Assembly (NCBI RefSeq): GCF_031755915.1
Contig: NC_083387.1
Coordinates: 19,303,001 to 19,367,000 of the forward strand
Source of the DNA: Ziziphus jujuba
Lineage: Eukaryota > Streptophyta > Magnoliopsida > Rosales > Rhamnaceae
Reading direction: 5' to 3'
Length of the DNA stretch: 64,000 nucleotides
In this document: positions 11,346 to 22,894 of the stretch, one piece after another
Layout of the letters: each line of letters starts with the position of its first letter
Position numbering within the stretch: the stretch's first letter is position 1
Notes under the pieces: generated by a model
Databases searched by the model: none
What the model was told of the DNA's origin: nothing
Seen by the model: the letters and a program-made list of their open reading frames with translations, nothing else
Made by a program: the position numbers and the translations under genes

Positions 11346-13635
11346 TAGGAATGGCGACGAGACCTGTTTAAAATTACCAGCCCCATCCCTGCTGTCAATT
11401 GAACATCCCATCCCCGGCTAATCCCTGATGATAAGCAGGTGGGACGGCGCCAGGGATTCCTAGGTTTGGGTCTAGGACACCTCATTCCCTGCCACTGTCT
11501 CCGGTTGGGCTTTTTTCTTTTTCTTTTCTTTTTTTTTTTTTTAACTTTTTTTACACGGTCCTAAGGCTATGATCAAACCAAAAAAAAAAATCACCTTAAT
11601 GACTCAACGACCTATCAAACCAGAGAAAACGAAAAACAAGAAAAAAAAAAAATCCATCAAAATCAAGGTCCTTATTTATTTATTTATTTTGTAAATAGTT
11701 TTAACGCTCTGATCAGAGCAGAGAAGAACAAAAAACATAAACCGCCTCAACCACTCACGAAGCCTTATTTTTATTTTGTTTTGTATAGAGAGAGAGAAAA
11801 AAAAAAAAAAAAAACAGCAGCAACAATAACAAAATCTTTCAAAAATAAATAAATAAATAACAAAAAAACCACCCACCTCAATAACATATTCATAAACCTT
11901 ATCAGATCTAGATCTAGGAAAGTAAAAGATGGAAATCATGCATGAAAATGTTAGTGGTTGGCGATCGGCAATAAGGGTCGGTGATTTAACTGGTTCACTT
12001 TAGGTATGACATGGTGGATGAGGTCTGAGGCTTGGGCTGGTTCAAATGTAAATTGCAATTCTGGTCATTTTAGGTCTAGTATAGCATAAAATATATTTAA
12101 AAATAATATATATAGGGGCAGGTTGGGGGGCAGGGATCCTATTAAGAATTTTTAATTGCACTACTATTTAGATTCTATACAGTTTTATTATTGAATTACA
12201 TTTTTATTTTATTTAAAATTATTAGTAAAGATATTTGTTAACTAAATTTATTTAAATAATTTTTTTATACAGTTTTATTTTTCCTCTGCAATAATACATT
12301 ACTTATATCCATCTAACTTATACTTCATTAAAAATTAAGATTGCAAATACAACAATTATTCACAAATTATGGAAGCTCAAAAATATGAAACAATAAGATT
12401 TATTTAGTTTTTTCTTTATTATTTATTTTTTTTGTGATGATTACTTTAGTTTGAATTTTTTGTTTTTATCGCTTACCAACGACCAGGTCAAAACAACACT
12501 CTTATATTTGATCTGACATATTCAAATTCGTCTTTTATTTGGAAATTTAAAACTGAATATCTTTTAATTGTTCAGAAGCATCTATCCAAATATTATTAAA
12601 ATGTTTAGCTTTTATCCATCGAATATTGTATGTATATACAGATATTAAATATCGTATATTATATACAGATATTTAATATGTTCAGAAGCTTACAATCGAA
12701 TATTTTCAGTTGTATAAAAATTTACAACCGAACAACTTGAAAACTTACAACTGAACAACATCAAAGTTTAACAAATGTTTATAGTCGAACCATTTAAAAT
12801 TATACTTAATGAAAAAAATTACAAAATTGCTGGGTTGAACAAATTCAAATATTCCAAATATGTTCACAAATTCATAATCGAATATCTTGAATATGTACAA
12901 AAATTTAGGGCCGAACATTCCAAAATAATAAATTACAACTTTTAAGATATCTCTAACTCAACAATTTTAAAGAAGTTCAAAAGTATAAGACTGAAAATCT
13001 TAAAGACGTTTAAAAGTTTATAATCAAATATTGTATAAGAAAAAAAAAAAGGTTTAAAAAATAATACAGAATTGAACTATTTTAAAATGTTCAGCAATAT
13101 ACGGTTGAACATTTTCAAAGTTGTTCAAAAGTATACTATTAAGCACCCAATCACTATTATCTTCCATTGTTCGTTGATTTTTTACTTTTAAATAAATAAC
13201 CTTTTATATCATTAAAAAAGTGAGGGAAAAAAAAGGAAGAATAAGAAATTAACCCTAATTTATAACAGGAAAAAAGAAAAGAAGAGTATTTTAGTGAGAG
13301 ACTGTATATAATTATTTTAGTATTGTTAAAATAATTTTTATTTATAAAAAATATATAATTTTGGAATGGTATGAATTAAAGATATTTTAAAAATAAATAA
13401 TATTGTATTAAATAATTTTATATTTTTTTATATATTTATGTAGTAGTGTATAAAGAATGAAAGTATAAAAAATCATTTTAGAATTATAAAAAGAACCACT
13501 CGATCCTATTCCTTGGTCTTGATTTGATCCGGTCTTGGTCCGGATCATGTATTATTGTCACGGGTCTACCTCGAAACCCTGTTTTAATGGGGAACCTTGC
13601 CCATTAGGGACGGGCACTGTCTGCATCGCTTTTAG
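11346..13635. mobile_element. 2.3-kb insertion splitting LRR relic A
   Basis: Both sides of this segment align with the same point in the intact kinase (about 18373-18385), so it was inserted into the pseudogene. Its ends are GC-richer, with repeated CCCATCCC/GGGACGGG-like phrases (11380-11500, 12115-12140, 13545-13620) resembling subterminal repeats of some plant hAT elements. The core is AT-rich, with many decayed TTCAAAAGTTTACAAC-type phrases at 12540-13130. It encodes no protein. Exact ends and TSD could not be set; superfamily is a guess. Confidence 0.5.
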
Positions 13636-13884
13636 CAGTTTTCTTTTGCCATTTCTATGGACACCAACAGAATTGAAGAGAAGCATTCTAGGAATTCAGA
13701 ATTCCAAGAAAGCCTTAATTCCTTGAACCATAAAGGAAAGAAAAGAAAGGTTATTCTTATTATTATTATTGTTTCCTCCAACTATTGCTACTGTCGATGA
13801 GATTAACAAGGCAAAAGCATTGAGAAGAAAGGATTGCACGAAAACAGACCCAAAATATTCCATAACCCGTACTTGAAAGCTCAT
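13636..13884 (-). pseudogene. LRR receptor-kinase relic A, N-terminal part
   Basis: The minus-strand frame 13696-13884 reads a start region with a hydrophobic signal peptide (FVQSFLLNAFALLIS) followed by GGNNNNNKNNLSFLSF. This aligns with residues 1-60 of the intact kinase (IFLLTSLALIPFTVGGN, KLSLLAFKAQ). It is cut by the 2.3-kb insertion on its C-terminal side. A trinucleotide expansion, read as N repeats, sits in the hinge. Confidence 0.7.
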
Positions 13885-14486
13885 CGATTTCCATTTGGAC
13901 TAGACAATGAAGATTTTTTTTTTATTCTTTTTATTCTTTTTATTTTGGTGAATGACTGGATATATGAATGAATTATGCCAGAATATATTTGCATGACTGA
14001 TTTTAAACTAGTGTAAGGTCTTGGACGTTGTTTACCTATTTTTATCGGTAATTGAACAATGACTTTACGAAGGGTTGTCCCAGTAAGATGACCAAAAATA
14101 AAAAGAAAAAAAGTATCAAAATAGCAGTAAATAAACATATGTTCATAACTTTTTTCTTTTTGGTGAGATAATGTTCTTACTATTCTTAAACCAAACAAAT
14201 ATATGTCGACCAAAACAAAAACAGAGCAAAACGAAGCAATATTTTAATATTTTTCAAGAACAATCTGCCTTATCAATTTCCAAATTAATTAGATGAAGAT
14301 GAATACCGAAATGAACCACATAGGGATTATTACACAAAAGTCCACTTGACCATATCAATTTCCAAATTAAATGTGTGCAATAATAGAGGTACTACATAAA
14401 GCTGGAGAAATATAATGACATAAAGGAGGAAAAGAAGAGAAGAAAATGTGCTTTTGACTTTTACTAGACTATTTACTACACAGGCT
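13885..14486. other. Non-coding spacer
   Basis: No convincing coding region. The short minus-strand frame 13881-14213 has no recognisable similarity. Confidence 0.4.
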
Positions 14487-15070
14487 ATAACTTTATTAGC
14501 TGGTAAATACTTTCAATGGCACCACATATTCTATCATCACTTTTGCTAAACCGTTGGCCATACCCTCCAACTCCAAGACCTCCACCTAAAGAACCACTGG
14601 GTTCTCCTGTAGAACAGAGTACTCTGTTTTAGTCAAATACTGAAAATTTATAAGCTTGTCAAGTCTTTCATTAAATAGACAAAAGTTAAATATGCTATAT
14701 TATTATGACATGATTTCCACACATAGAAGTCTGTATATAATTTCGCATTTGTAACAAAAACTATGAATTTATAATATAACGATTATAATGAGAGAATTGT
14801 TACTTTATTAGCTGTTAAATGGTATCAACACCAGCAAATATTCTATCCCCACTTCTGTTAGATTGCCAGCTGTAATGAAAATATAAAAACTTATAGCGCC
14901 TTTCGTATGGCGAACATATAACCATTTGAAACTCGTACAAAACCAACACATACTCTTCATTTGGTGTTTACATATGCTAAATTTATGAAGTCATGATTTT
15001 CACACAAAGAAAACTGCCTACAATTCCCCATTTGTATTAAAAAAAGGTATTAATTTTATAATAAGAGAAA
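14487..15070. repeat. ~300-bp tandem duplication 3' of the kinase
   Basis: Two diverged copies lie head to tail. The first is at about 14487-14790 and the second at about 14797-15070. Shared landmarks are TTTATTAGCTG, ATATTCTAT and a CATGATTTTCACACA-like phrase. They lie directly downstream of the kinase stop codon and may be part of its 3' UTR or flank. Confidence 0.5.
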
Positions 15071-15100
15071 GCTTACTGCTTGGATGGTTCTTAATGCTTC

Positions 15101-18100
15101 CTATGCATGGTTGTGAAGTCTGTCTTTTATATGACAAAGTTCAGCAACAACATCAGCCATATCCATTCTCTCTTTTTGCAGCTCGGCAGAGCAAGCTACT
15201 CCAATTTTAATAACTGAAACCAAGCAGTCGTGAGTGCCTTGATTTACATTATTGTTGTTTCTGCCTTCATTTTCTGTTTGAAGAAGCATGACATCTACAA
15301 TTTCTTCCACGCAATTAGAAAGACCTGCCAAAGCAAAGTTATGCAGATTTGAACCATCTCTAAACATAATATCAGTTGGCCTCTTGCCTGTGAACATCTC
15401 TAACAGCAGGATTCCATAACTGTAGACATCGCCCAATGTTGACACCTCGCTTCCCATGCCGTACTCTATAAGTCGTACACACGTACACAATACAAATTAA
15501 AAAAATAGTAATTATAATTAATGGGAAAAAAAAAAAAAAAAACAAGAAACAAAACCTTGGTTTATGCCTGTGGATAAAAGTGAAAAATGCAACCCTTTTG
15601 AACCATAACTGTTCTATAATCATTTATGTCGGTAATTAAACTAGGAAAAAGATAATACCATAAACTAAAAAGAAAAAAGACCTTATAAAAAATTTTTAAA
15701 ATAAATTAAAAAAGAAAGACAATAATAAAGACAGGTTCTAGTGATACAATTTGTTATAGCCAACAAGTAACGTTGGATAGAAACAAACAAAATCACAAAT
15801 TCAATTCATATCATTATATTTTTATTAAAACATAATGATAATTTACCAATATAGAAAGATTTCTAAACATCAAGATAAATTATACCTGGCGCCATGTATC
15901 CAATGGAGCCTCTTATTCCAAGAGAACTAGTTTGTTCTGAGGAAAATTGGTGGGAAAGGAACCTCACCAATCCAAAATCACCAATATGAGCATTCATGTC
16001 ACTGTCTAGGAGAACATTGCTTGGCTTCAAATCACAGTGAACAGTTGGCACATGGCAATGATTGTGCAGATAATTGAGAGCGTTTGCCACATCGAGGGAA
16101 ATGTTCACCCTGTCAATAAGACTCAAATGCTTGTGTTCTTGTTCCGATTTTGCTCCATGATTTGGATGTAGCCACTCTTCTAGGCTCCCATTAACCATAA
16201 ACTCATATACAAGAGCTTTGAAATCATTTCCCCGAAAATCAATACTTGAACATGCGGTTATGATTTTAACAAGATTTCGGTGCTTGATCCTTTTCAAGGC
16301 TTTACATTCAGCTACAAAACTTTTTGAAGCTCTTGAAGCTTCAAGTTTTAGTACTTTCACAGCAACAACTTTTGCTTCTAGTTGATTCAAGATTCCCTTA
16401 TATACAGAACCGAAACTTCCAACACCAATCAAATTTGCTGATGAAAATCCATCAGTAGCTTTGAAAAGATCCCCATATGATACTTTCAAGAAAGAAATTC
16501 CAAATGCTGATCCCAAATTTGTTGACTTGATTCTTTTCCTCAACATACAAAATATAAGCAAAAATATCGCTAGAATCAACGCAACGAGTCCGCAAGCAAC
16601 AGAAACAATAATGATTTTTGCCTTGCGAGACAGTTTATGCTTTCTGTAGAGATTGAAGGAGCAGCTAGACAAGTTCAACTGTGGTATACCTCCACATAGC
16701 CTTGTGTTTCCCACTATGGAAAGTGCACTTACATTATTGAACACTCCATGAATAGGTACTTCACCTTCGAAATCATTGAACGATAAATTCAAAATCTTCA
16801 ACATATGAAAAGTCTGCAAATACATAGGGATTTTTCCAGATAAGTTGTTGCGAGAGAAGTCCATTTCTTCTATTCCTCTCAAAGTAACCAAAGATGAGGG
16901 AATGTTCCCTTGCAACGAGTTTCCCCCCAAATGCAAATACATCAAGCTTGTGCAACCACCAAGAGTTTCAGGAATTTCACCATTCAACTTATTTTCTTCA
17001 AGACGCAAATATTGAATATTTACCAAATTTCCTACTTCCATAGGGATGGGACCAGTCAACCTATTCCATGATAAATCTAATCCCTCGGCCAAGGTTGACA
17101 AGCCAATAAGTTGTTTTGGTATAGTACCACTCAAATTGTTTTGAAAAAAATCAAGTGTTGTCAAACTCTTACATCCTCCAAGACTCGATGGTATGCTTCC
17201 TTGCAAGTTGTTGGAGTGTAGCAAGAGTTTGCTTAACAATGTCAAATTCCCTATAGAAGAAGGTATAACTCCCGTGAGATTATTGTTGCTAAAAGACAAC
17301 CAATACAGTTTTTGTAATTTAACTATTGAACCGGGTATAGGACCTGTCAAATGGTTTTCCTCGGCGTCTAAAAATTCCAATTCGATGAGGTTTCCAATCC
17401 CAGTTGGAATACTTCCACGTATCCAATTATTTGCAATTGCTAAAGACTGAAGCTTTGTTGAGATATTGTTCAATGATTCAGGCAAAGTTCCTCCAAAATT
17501 ATTTTGATTCAAATACAAAACTTCTAGATTAGTGCAGTTCACAAGAGAGGTGATGAAATTTAAGTCATCATCCTCGCGATATCCGAGATTATTATCTTCA
17601 AGAATTAGACTTCGCAAATTGGAGACTCTTGATAAACTAGGCACTTTTCCAGAAAACTTGTTTTTGGCTATTTCAAATAGTACAAGGCCAGAGGCATTGG
17701 AAATGGTTAGGGGAATTGGCCCATCGAACTGATTAGAGCTGGCATAAAAAAGTTGGAGGTTTGGAAGAGTAGTGGGACCAGCCAAGTCAGGCGGTAGGCT
17801 TCCATGAAATTGGTTTTCAAGCACAGCAAAAACTGTAATAGAAGAGAGATTGTATATTGAGGTAGGAATGGTACCAGATAAATAATTTACTCCAACATCT
17901 AGATTACTCAAGCTCTTCAACTGCCCAAAGCTATTTGGAATGCTCCCATGCAGTCTGTTAATTTCCACAGCCAACACCTCAAGAGTACTAAGATTCCCAA
18001 GAGAAGTGGGAATTTCTCCAACTAATTTGTTGGAGATCAAATCGATGAAGTAAAGCTTGGACAAGAAGCCTATACCTTGGGGAATTTTTCCAACAAGATT

Positions 18101-18598
18101 GTTATAAGCCAGAATTAGTTTCTCGAGGCTAGAACAGTGAGAGATGTTGCCTGGAATTTCGCCAGTAAAGGAGTTGTTATCCAGACGTAATATTCTCAGT
18201 CGGAACAAACGGCCTATTTCCGGTGGGATATGTTCGCCCAAACTATTGTTATAGAGCTTTAATACCCTGAGAAAACTCAAATTTCCAATGTGTGGAGATA
18301 ACTCACCTTTCAGCTTGTGTGAATTGACGTCCAACACCGTGACCCTCTTGTGCCGTCGGCCGCACGTAATGCCCGACCATTCACAGAAATGCAGAGATGC
18401 GTTCCAAGAGTTGAGAACTCCAAAAGGGTCTTCCACCACTTGAGCCTTAAAGGCGAGCAATGAAAGCTTATCGGTTTCATTATAACTATTTCCTCCAACT
18501 GTGAACGGGATTAAGGCTAAAGAGGTGAGAAGAAAGATTTGCATGAAAACTGAAATATATATGCTAAAACGGGTGCCTGAGAGTGAGAGCTGATCCAT
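15101..18598 (-). CDS. LRR receptor-like kinase, subfamily XII type (non-RD)
   Basis: Two exons: 15886-18598 and 15465-15101 (minus), with a 420-bp intron that opens GTATAA and closes TATAG. Splicing rebuilds the GYMAPEYGMGSE motif. The product is 1025 aa. In order: signal peptide (about 1-36), LRRNT domain with a C-x6-C pair (HFCEWSGITC), about 22 LRRs, transmembrane helix about 660-686, kinase from about 710. Kinase motifs: P-loop GVGSFGSVYKG (725-735), Lys748 in VVAVK, HCD instead of HRD (854-856), DFG (874-876), APE completed across the splice. HCD marks a non-RD kinase, the class of EFR, FLS2 and Xa21 immune receptors. The intron position is the conserved one of this family. No stop or frameshift is seen, so it is likely functional. 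It should act at the plasma membrane; ligand unknown. Confidence 0.93.
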
Positions 18599-18678
18599 TT
18601 GGAATTTTGAACGGCCACCAGATGGTGGAGCTCAAAGTTGTGAAGGTGTATCACCAAGCTACACGCATGTCTACTCAA

Positions 18679-18690
18679 CTTATAAACTTA
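18679..18690 (-). promoter_or_regulatory. Possible TATA box of the kinase gene
   Basis: The minus strand reads AAGTTTATAAG about 85 bp upstream of the start codon, a plausible TATA position for a short leader. There is no further evidence. Confidence 0.35.
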
Positions 18691-19062
18691 ATTCCCCTTA
18701 ATTAACATTTTCGTGGGACCCTAATTTAATTGAATATACACAAAAGAAAAAATAATAATAATAATAAATCACTTTTGTTTCTTAATATAAAAAAATCAAA
18801 ACATAGCATAAAATACTCAAAATTCCCTTTTTTTAAACTATGGAATAGTTACAAATAAGAACGTCTATATGATTAATTATGATAAAAAGAACAATTATAA
18901 TATGATTAAATTATTTTTGCTTTGAAACTCAAAAAAAAAAAATTCTTTCTTTCATTTCGATCACCCCAACCTTTATTTAGGCTTTTAGATATACAGAAAA
19001 TATACTTTCGATGGTCTAAACATTTTTTTCCTTGACGTGACCTTATGCGCCACATTTGTGGG

Positions 19063-19095
<33 letters not shown>
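18691..19095. other. AT-rich upstream flank of the kinase
   Basis: Contains an (AAT)n stretch near 18752-18768 and a poly-T run (about 19067-19094). No coding sequence. Confidence 0.45.
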
Positions 19096-21230
19096 TGAAA
19101 GGAAAGTCGGCAGTGATAGTTCTGATTTTTCAAAGACGTGCGGAAAAATCTGTAATTAGATTCTTAGAATAGGATTTGCGTAGAAATTCATGGACCTTTT
19201 TTGTTTCATTGTGAAAAATCTCCCAAACTCCTTGCTTGTCACCAGTGATGAAAATATCACCAGTGATGAAAATATCAGTATCGACGGAAATATCGAGGGT
19301 ATAATTTTATGTAAACGTCGATGGAAATGTCGATGTCGATGGAAATGTCGATAAAATCACGAAAACTATAAATATTTAATTTAGAATACAGATTTTTGCA
19401 TGTGAGATAGTTAATATGGTAAAATAATGTAAAAATATACAAGAATTAGAGTATAAGATTGATAACATAATCCATAGACATTGAAAATAATTGTACGTAA
19501 AGAAAATATAATGTTTGTTTGCACCAAAAAATAGAAAAATTAATAAATAATATTAAAATACATGAAATTTTCAAATATAATTAATAATACATCATCAATA
19601 TTAAAAAGAATTCCTTACTGCTTCAAATTGATTATCATATCTAGATATTTCACGAGTATAACAATAATCATTCCAACTCATCATATTAGATAAATTTTCC
19701 ATATAATTGTGGATATACCAAGCATATCTCTTTCTCTCGATTTCAATCAACTATACAAGTGGAGGGTAATATGGATTTATCCAAGGAGCAATATAACATT
19801 CATTTTAAGATATATAATGATTAGAGATACCAATATCATAATCATGGTGAGGATTATGTGCTTCAAATATCTCTTCTTCTTTTTATCTTTTTTTTCCTTT
19901 TTCTTTTTCCTATTAGACAAACTCACGAAACCAGAAAAAATTTGTTGCCCACTTGCCCTGTAACTCCCGACGGAAGCTGAATTTGTTGCCCACTTGCCCA
20001 CTTTCCCTCCAATTTCTTTTCCTCGTGGAAAAATCTATATCAGATTATGCGCATAGGCGCTGTAGCCATTATTGACTCAACGCTTCAAACACAAGATAAG
20101 AAACTGTTGTATAAGAATAGAAGATAAATTATTATGAATGATTAAATTAAAATTAAATAAATAAATAAACGTAAGAGGGAGGGGAGGTCAGCATACAAAG
20201 AGTAAGGTGGCACATTCCAACGTTGTTTATTATTATTATTTTGATCATATTCGCATGTTGTTTTGCTCTGGTCTTCTAGTATGTGATCCAAGATACAAAA
20301 ATTTTATTATTAAACAACCAAACAAAATTGTGTTGTGCCAATTAATTTACGTATATAATTGAGATGTCGATTAAACAGACATTTATTATATTTCTTTAAA
20401 TGCACAAGCTATTGTGAAGAAAATAACAGGTTTCAGAGCTCGAGCTCGTTGGTGAGACAACCGCAGAGGTACCCGGAGCTGATTTCAACCGATTTTCTTC
20501 AATTCCCACGACCGGGATTGCTGGGTTCTCGCCGGAGCTGCTTGCAGAGGACTGAATTGGTCACCGGAGATGAGAAAGAGAGGTAGCCGACCCACCCAAC
20601 CCCAGATTTCGACGGATTTCCTAACATTTCGACTGACACCCCACATGTTTCCCGAAATTCCGACCGACTCCTTCCGATAACATCGAGATTACACGACAAT
20701 GGTGAAGGAAATTTCTTCCCCCCCGCGCGCCCCCCCCCCCCCCCCCCCCCCCCCCAATATCGATGCCGAGGGTTGGCAACAACCGACATTGTCGGTGAAA
20801 TTTCACCGATTCCTTCGACATTTTCTTCCTTGCTTGTCACTAAGTGCATGACCTCGACTTTTTCCCTTTTTTTTTATTTTTTATTTTTTATTTTTTTTTA
20901 AAGGAAAGTCGTCAATGTAGTTCTGATTTTTCAAATAAATTTGAAAAAATTTGTAATTAAATTCTTAGAATGCGAATTGCGAGGAAATTCATGGGCTCTT
21001 TTTTTTTTTTTTTTTTTTATTGTGAAAAATCTCCCAAATTCCTTGCTTGTCACTAGTTGCATGACCTTGGAAATTCATAGACCTTTTTTGTATATTTTTT
21101 TTTATTGTGAAAAAAAAAATTTCCCTTAAATAAAATTCTCAAATTTTAAAATTGTGGACCCTTAAAATTTTTTCTTTTTCATTTTAGTTTTACTTGAATG
21201 TATATATAATTTCTTGATTTGCCTAGGGGT
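19096..21230. repeat. Dispersed repeat dimer, first locus, split by the hAT element
   Basis: Two ~170-bp copies (19096-19242 continued at 20833-20860, and about 20893-21075) share GGAAAGTCG, GATTTTTCAAA, TGTAATTA, a TTCATGGAC phrase and CTTGCTTGTCACTAG. They are followed by a tail with GTGGACCCTTAAA and TTTTACTTGAATGTATAT (21170-21225). The same dimer plus tail recurs at 22290-22894. The repeat family is not identified. Confidence 0.7.
19243..20832. mobile_element. Non-autonomous hAT-like DNA transposon, copy 2
   Basis: Flanked by an exact 8-bp repeat CTTGTCAC (19235-19242 and 20833-20840). The left end is CAGTGATGAAAATATCA and the right end, reverse-complemented, is CAAGGAAGAAAATGTCG. Both resemble the ends of the element at 662-1842. 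Shared interior features include CGATGGAAATATCG-like phrases at the left, an AT core, a long C run (about 20719-20756, briefly broken by GCGCG) and CCGACATT motifs at the right. At the left end the first 18 bp are duplicated. It encodes no transposase. Copies of the host repeat at 21040 and 22430 show the unoccupied target. Confidence 0.85.
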
Positions 21231-22289
21231 TCATTTACCACGTAGTATGGTATTGAAATATATTATATTAAAGCAGATTGGAATTAGTTAAATACAGAAT
21301 CACAGAAATATATAAATGATACAAGTATATAAATTCTTTTATTTATTTAAACATTGAAAGAAAAATTCAGCCAAAAATGCATAAATGGGAAGTTTATAAA
21401 TTCGATATGTACGTATATAATACATTATAAATTAAAAAATATGGGGACAAAAAATATGATAATTATTTATATATCATAATTAGTTATTTTTTATATATGT
21501 GATAAAAAATATATCTGTTAGTAACATTATAATAATTTAATATACTAAAAATATAAAATAGTAGTAAATAATTAAAGAATAAAAGAATAAAATTAAAAAA
21601 ATCCTTTTTATACACATTTTTAAGCTTTCGTAAAAGAGAAAAAAAATCAAAATTGTTTATTGCTCAAAAATAGATTTTTTTCACTTGTATAATATGATAA
21701 TATGTTTGATACATGTTTTAAAGTTTTTCCTTAAAACAAAATATGTATTTTTATGGGCATTTAAATTTGATATGTAATATGGAAGTTTTTTTTTCCCCCA
21801 AAAGTACATATATACGTGTATTATATACATATTATTTGCGAATTTACTAATTAAGATTAAAATGATTGTCTTAGAATTAATATATAATATTAATACTATA
21901 CTTTGTTTACTGTTGTAATGTGTTATGCAATATAATTTATTTTTATCAAAATAAAAATTTCTGAACTTATATATTTTATTACTATTAATATTTTTTTAGT
22001 TCTAGTTTTTATTCATGATGCTTTTATAAAATTTTAATTAAAAACATTTGTTTAAGATTCAAAGAAATAATGCATCAGAAAAAATTCAAAGAAATAAAGG
22101 TATATTAAAAAAATATTTTATTTAAATCCTTTGAAGTTTAAGATAAATATTAAAACATCCTTCAACTTTCTAATAAATCATTTAAACTCCTTTGGCAAAT
22201 TACCCTTACACTCTCAGTCAAATTAAATTACCTTTAGATGTCTTATTTTTCTTTATTATTTATTTATTATTATTATTTTTTTGTTTTTG
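21231..22289. other. AT-rich spacer
   Basis: About 1 kb of very AT-rich DNA between the two repeat dimers. I see no gene or ordered repeat in it. Confidence 0.5.
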
Positions 22290-22894
22290 TGTAAAAGGAA
22301 AGTCGGCAGTGTATTTCTGATTTTTCAAAGACGTGTGGAAAAATCTGTAATTAGATTCTTATAAAAGGAATTGCGTAGAAATTTATGGACTTTTTTGGTT
22401 TCATTGTGAAAAATCTCCCAAACTCCTTGCTTGTCACTAGGTGCATGACCCAGACTGATTTTTTTTTTCCCTTTTTTTATTTACGGAAAGTGGATAATGT
22501 AGTTATGATTTTTCAAATAAATTTGGAAAAACCTGTAATTAAATTCTTAGAGGAGGAATTGCGTAGAAATTCGTGGACTTGTATCCTTTTTTTTTTTTTT
22601 TTTTGGTTTCATTGTGAAAAATCTTCTAAACTCCTGCTTGTCACTAGGTGCATGACCTTGACCAATGCAACCGTTAAAGGCAGAAAGTAGCAACGGCGGC
22701 AGTCCTACTACATCCATGAGCGGACCTACGTAGGGTGCCTCTTCCTCCTCCTTTATTTATTTATTTATTTTTATTTTTTTTAATTTTAATTTAAAATTTC
22801 CCTTAAATAAATATTTCAAATTGAAATTGTGGACCCTTAAATTTTCTTCTTTTTCTTTTTAGTTTTACTTGAATGTATATATAATTTTGTGATT
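22290..22894. repeat. Dispersed repeat dimer, second locus
   Basis: Copies at about 22290-22455 and 22485-22665 match those at 19096-21075, followed by the same tail (22790-22894). The tail ends in GATTTGCC at the copia junction. The unoccupied hAT target CTTGCTTGTCACTAGGTG is visible at about 22430. Confidence 0.7.

Larger units (their letters stand above)
8737..22894. other. 14.16-kb block inserted in the copia RNase H domain
   Basis: This block separates two codon-adjacent halves of the copia RNase H. Its left edge lies inside a receptor-kinase pseudogene. Its right edge lies in a dispersed repeat ending GATTTGCC, whose paralogue is at about 21227. The block holds two kinase pseudogenes, the intact kinase, an hAT element and repeat dimers. 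I see no target-site duplication at its edges. The right junction shares TGCCT with the repeat paralogue, which suggests microhomology-mediated joining rather than transposition (inference). Confidence 0.6.

Noticed and set aside
15466..15885. Kinase intron read as coding (GIIYLDV tail and alternative starts)
   Set aside because: The conserved APE motif is rebuilt only by splicing 15886 to 15465; the run-on residues are intronic.
17193..17732. Plus-strand frames opposite the LRR region
   Set aside because: They are antisense shadows of the regular LRR coding sequence of the kinase.
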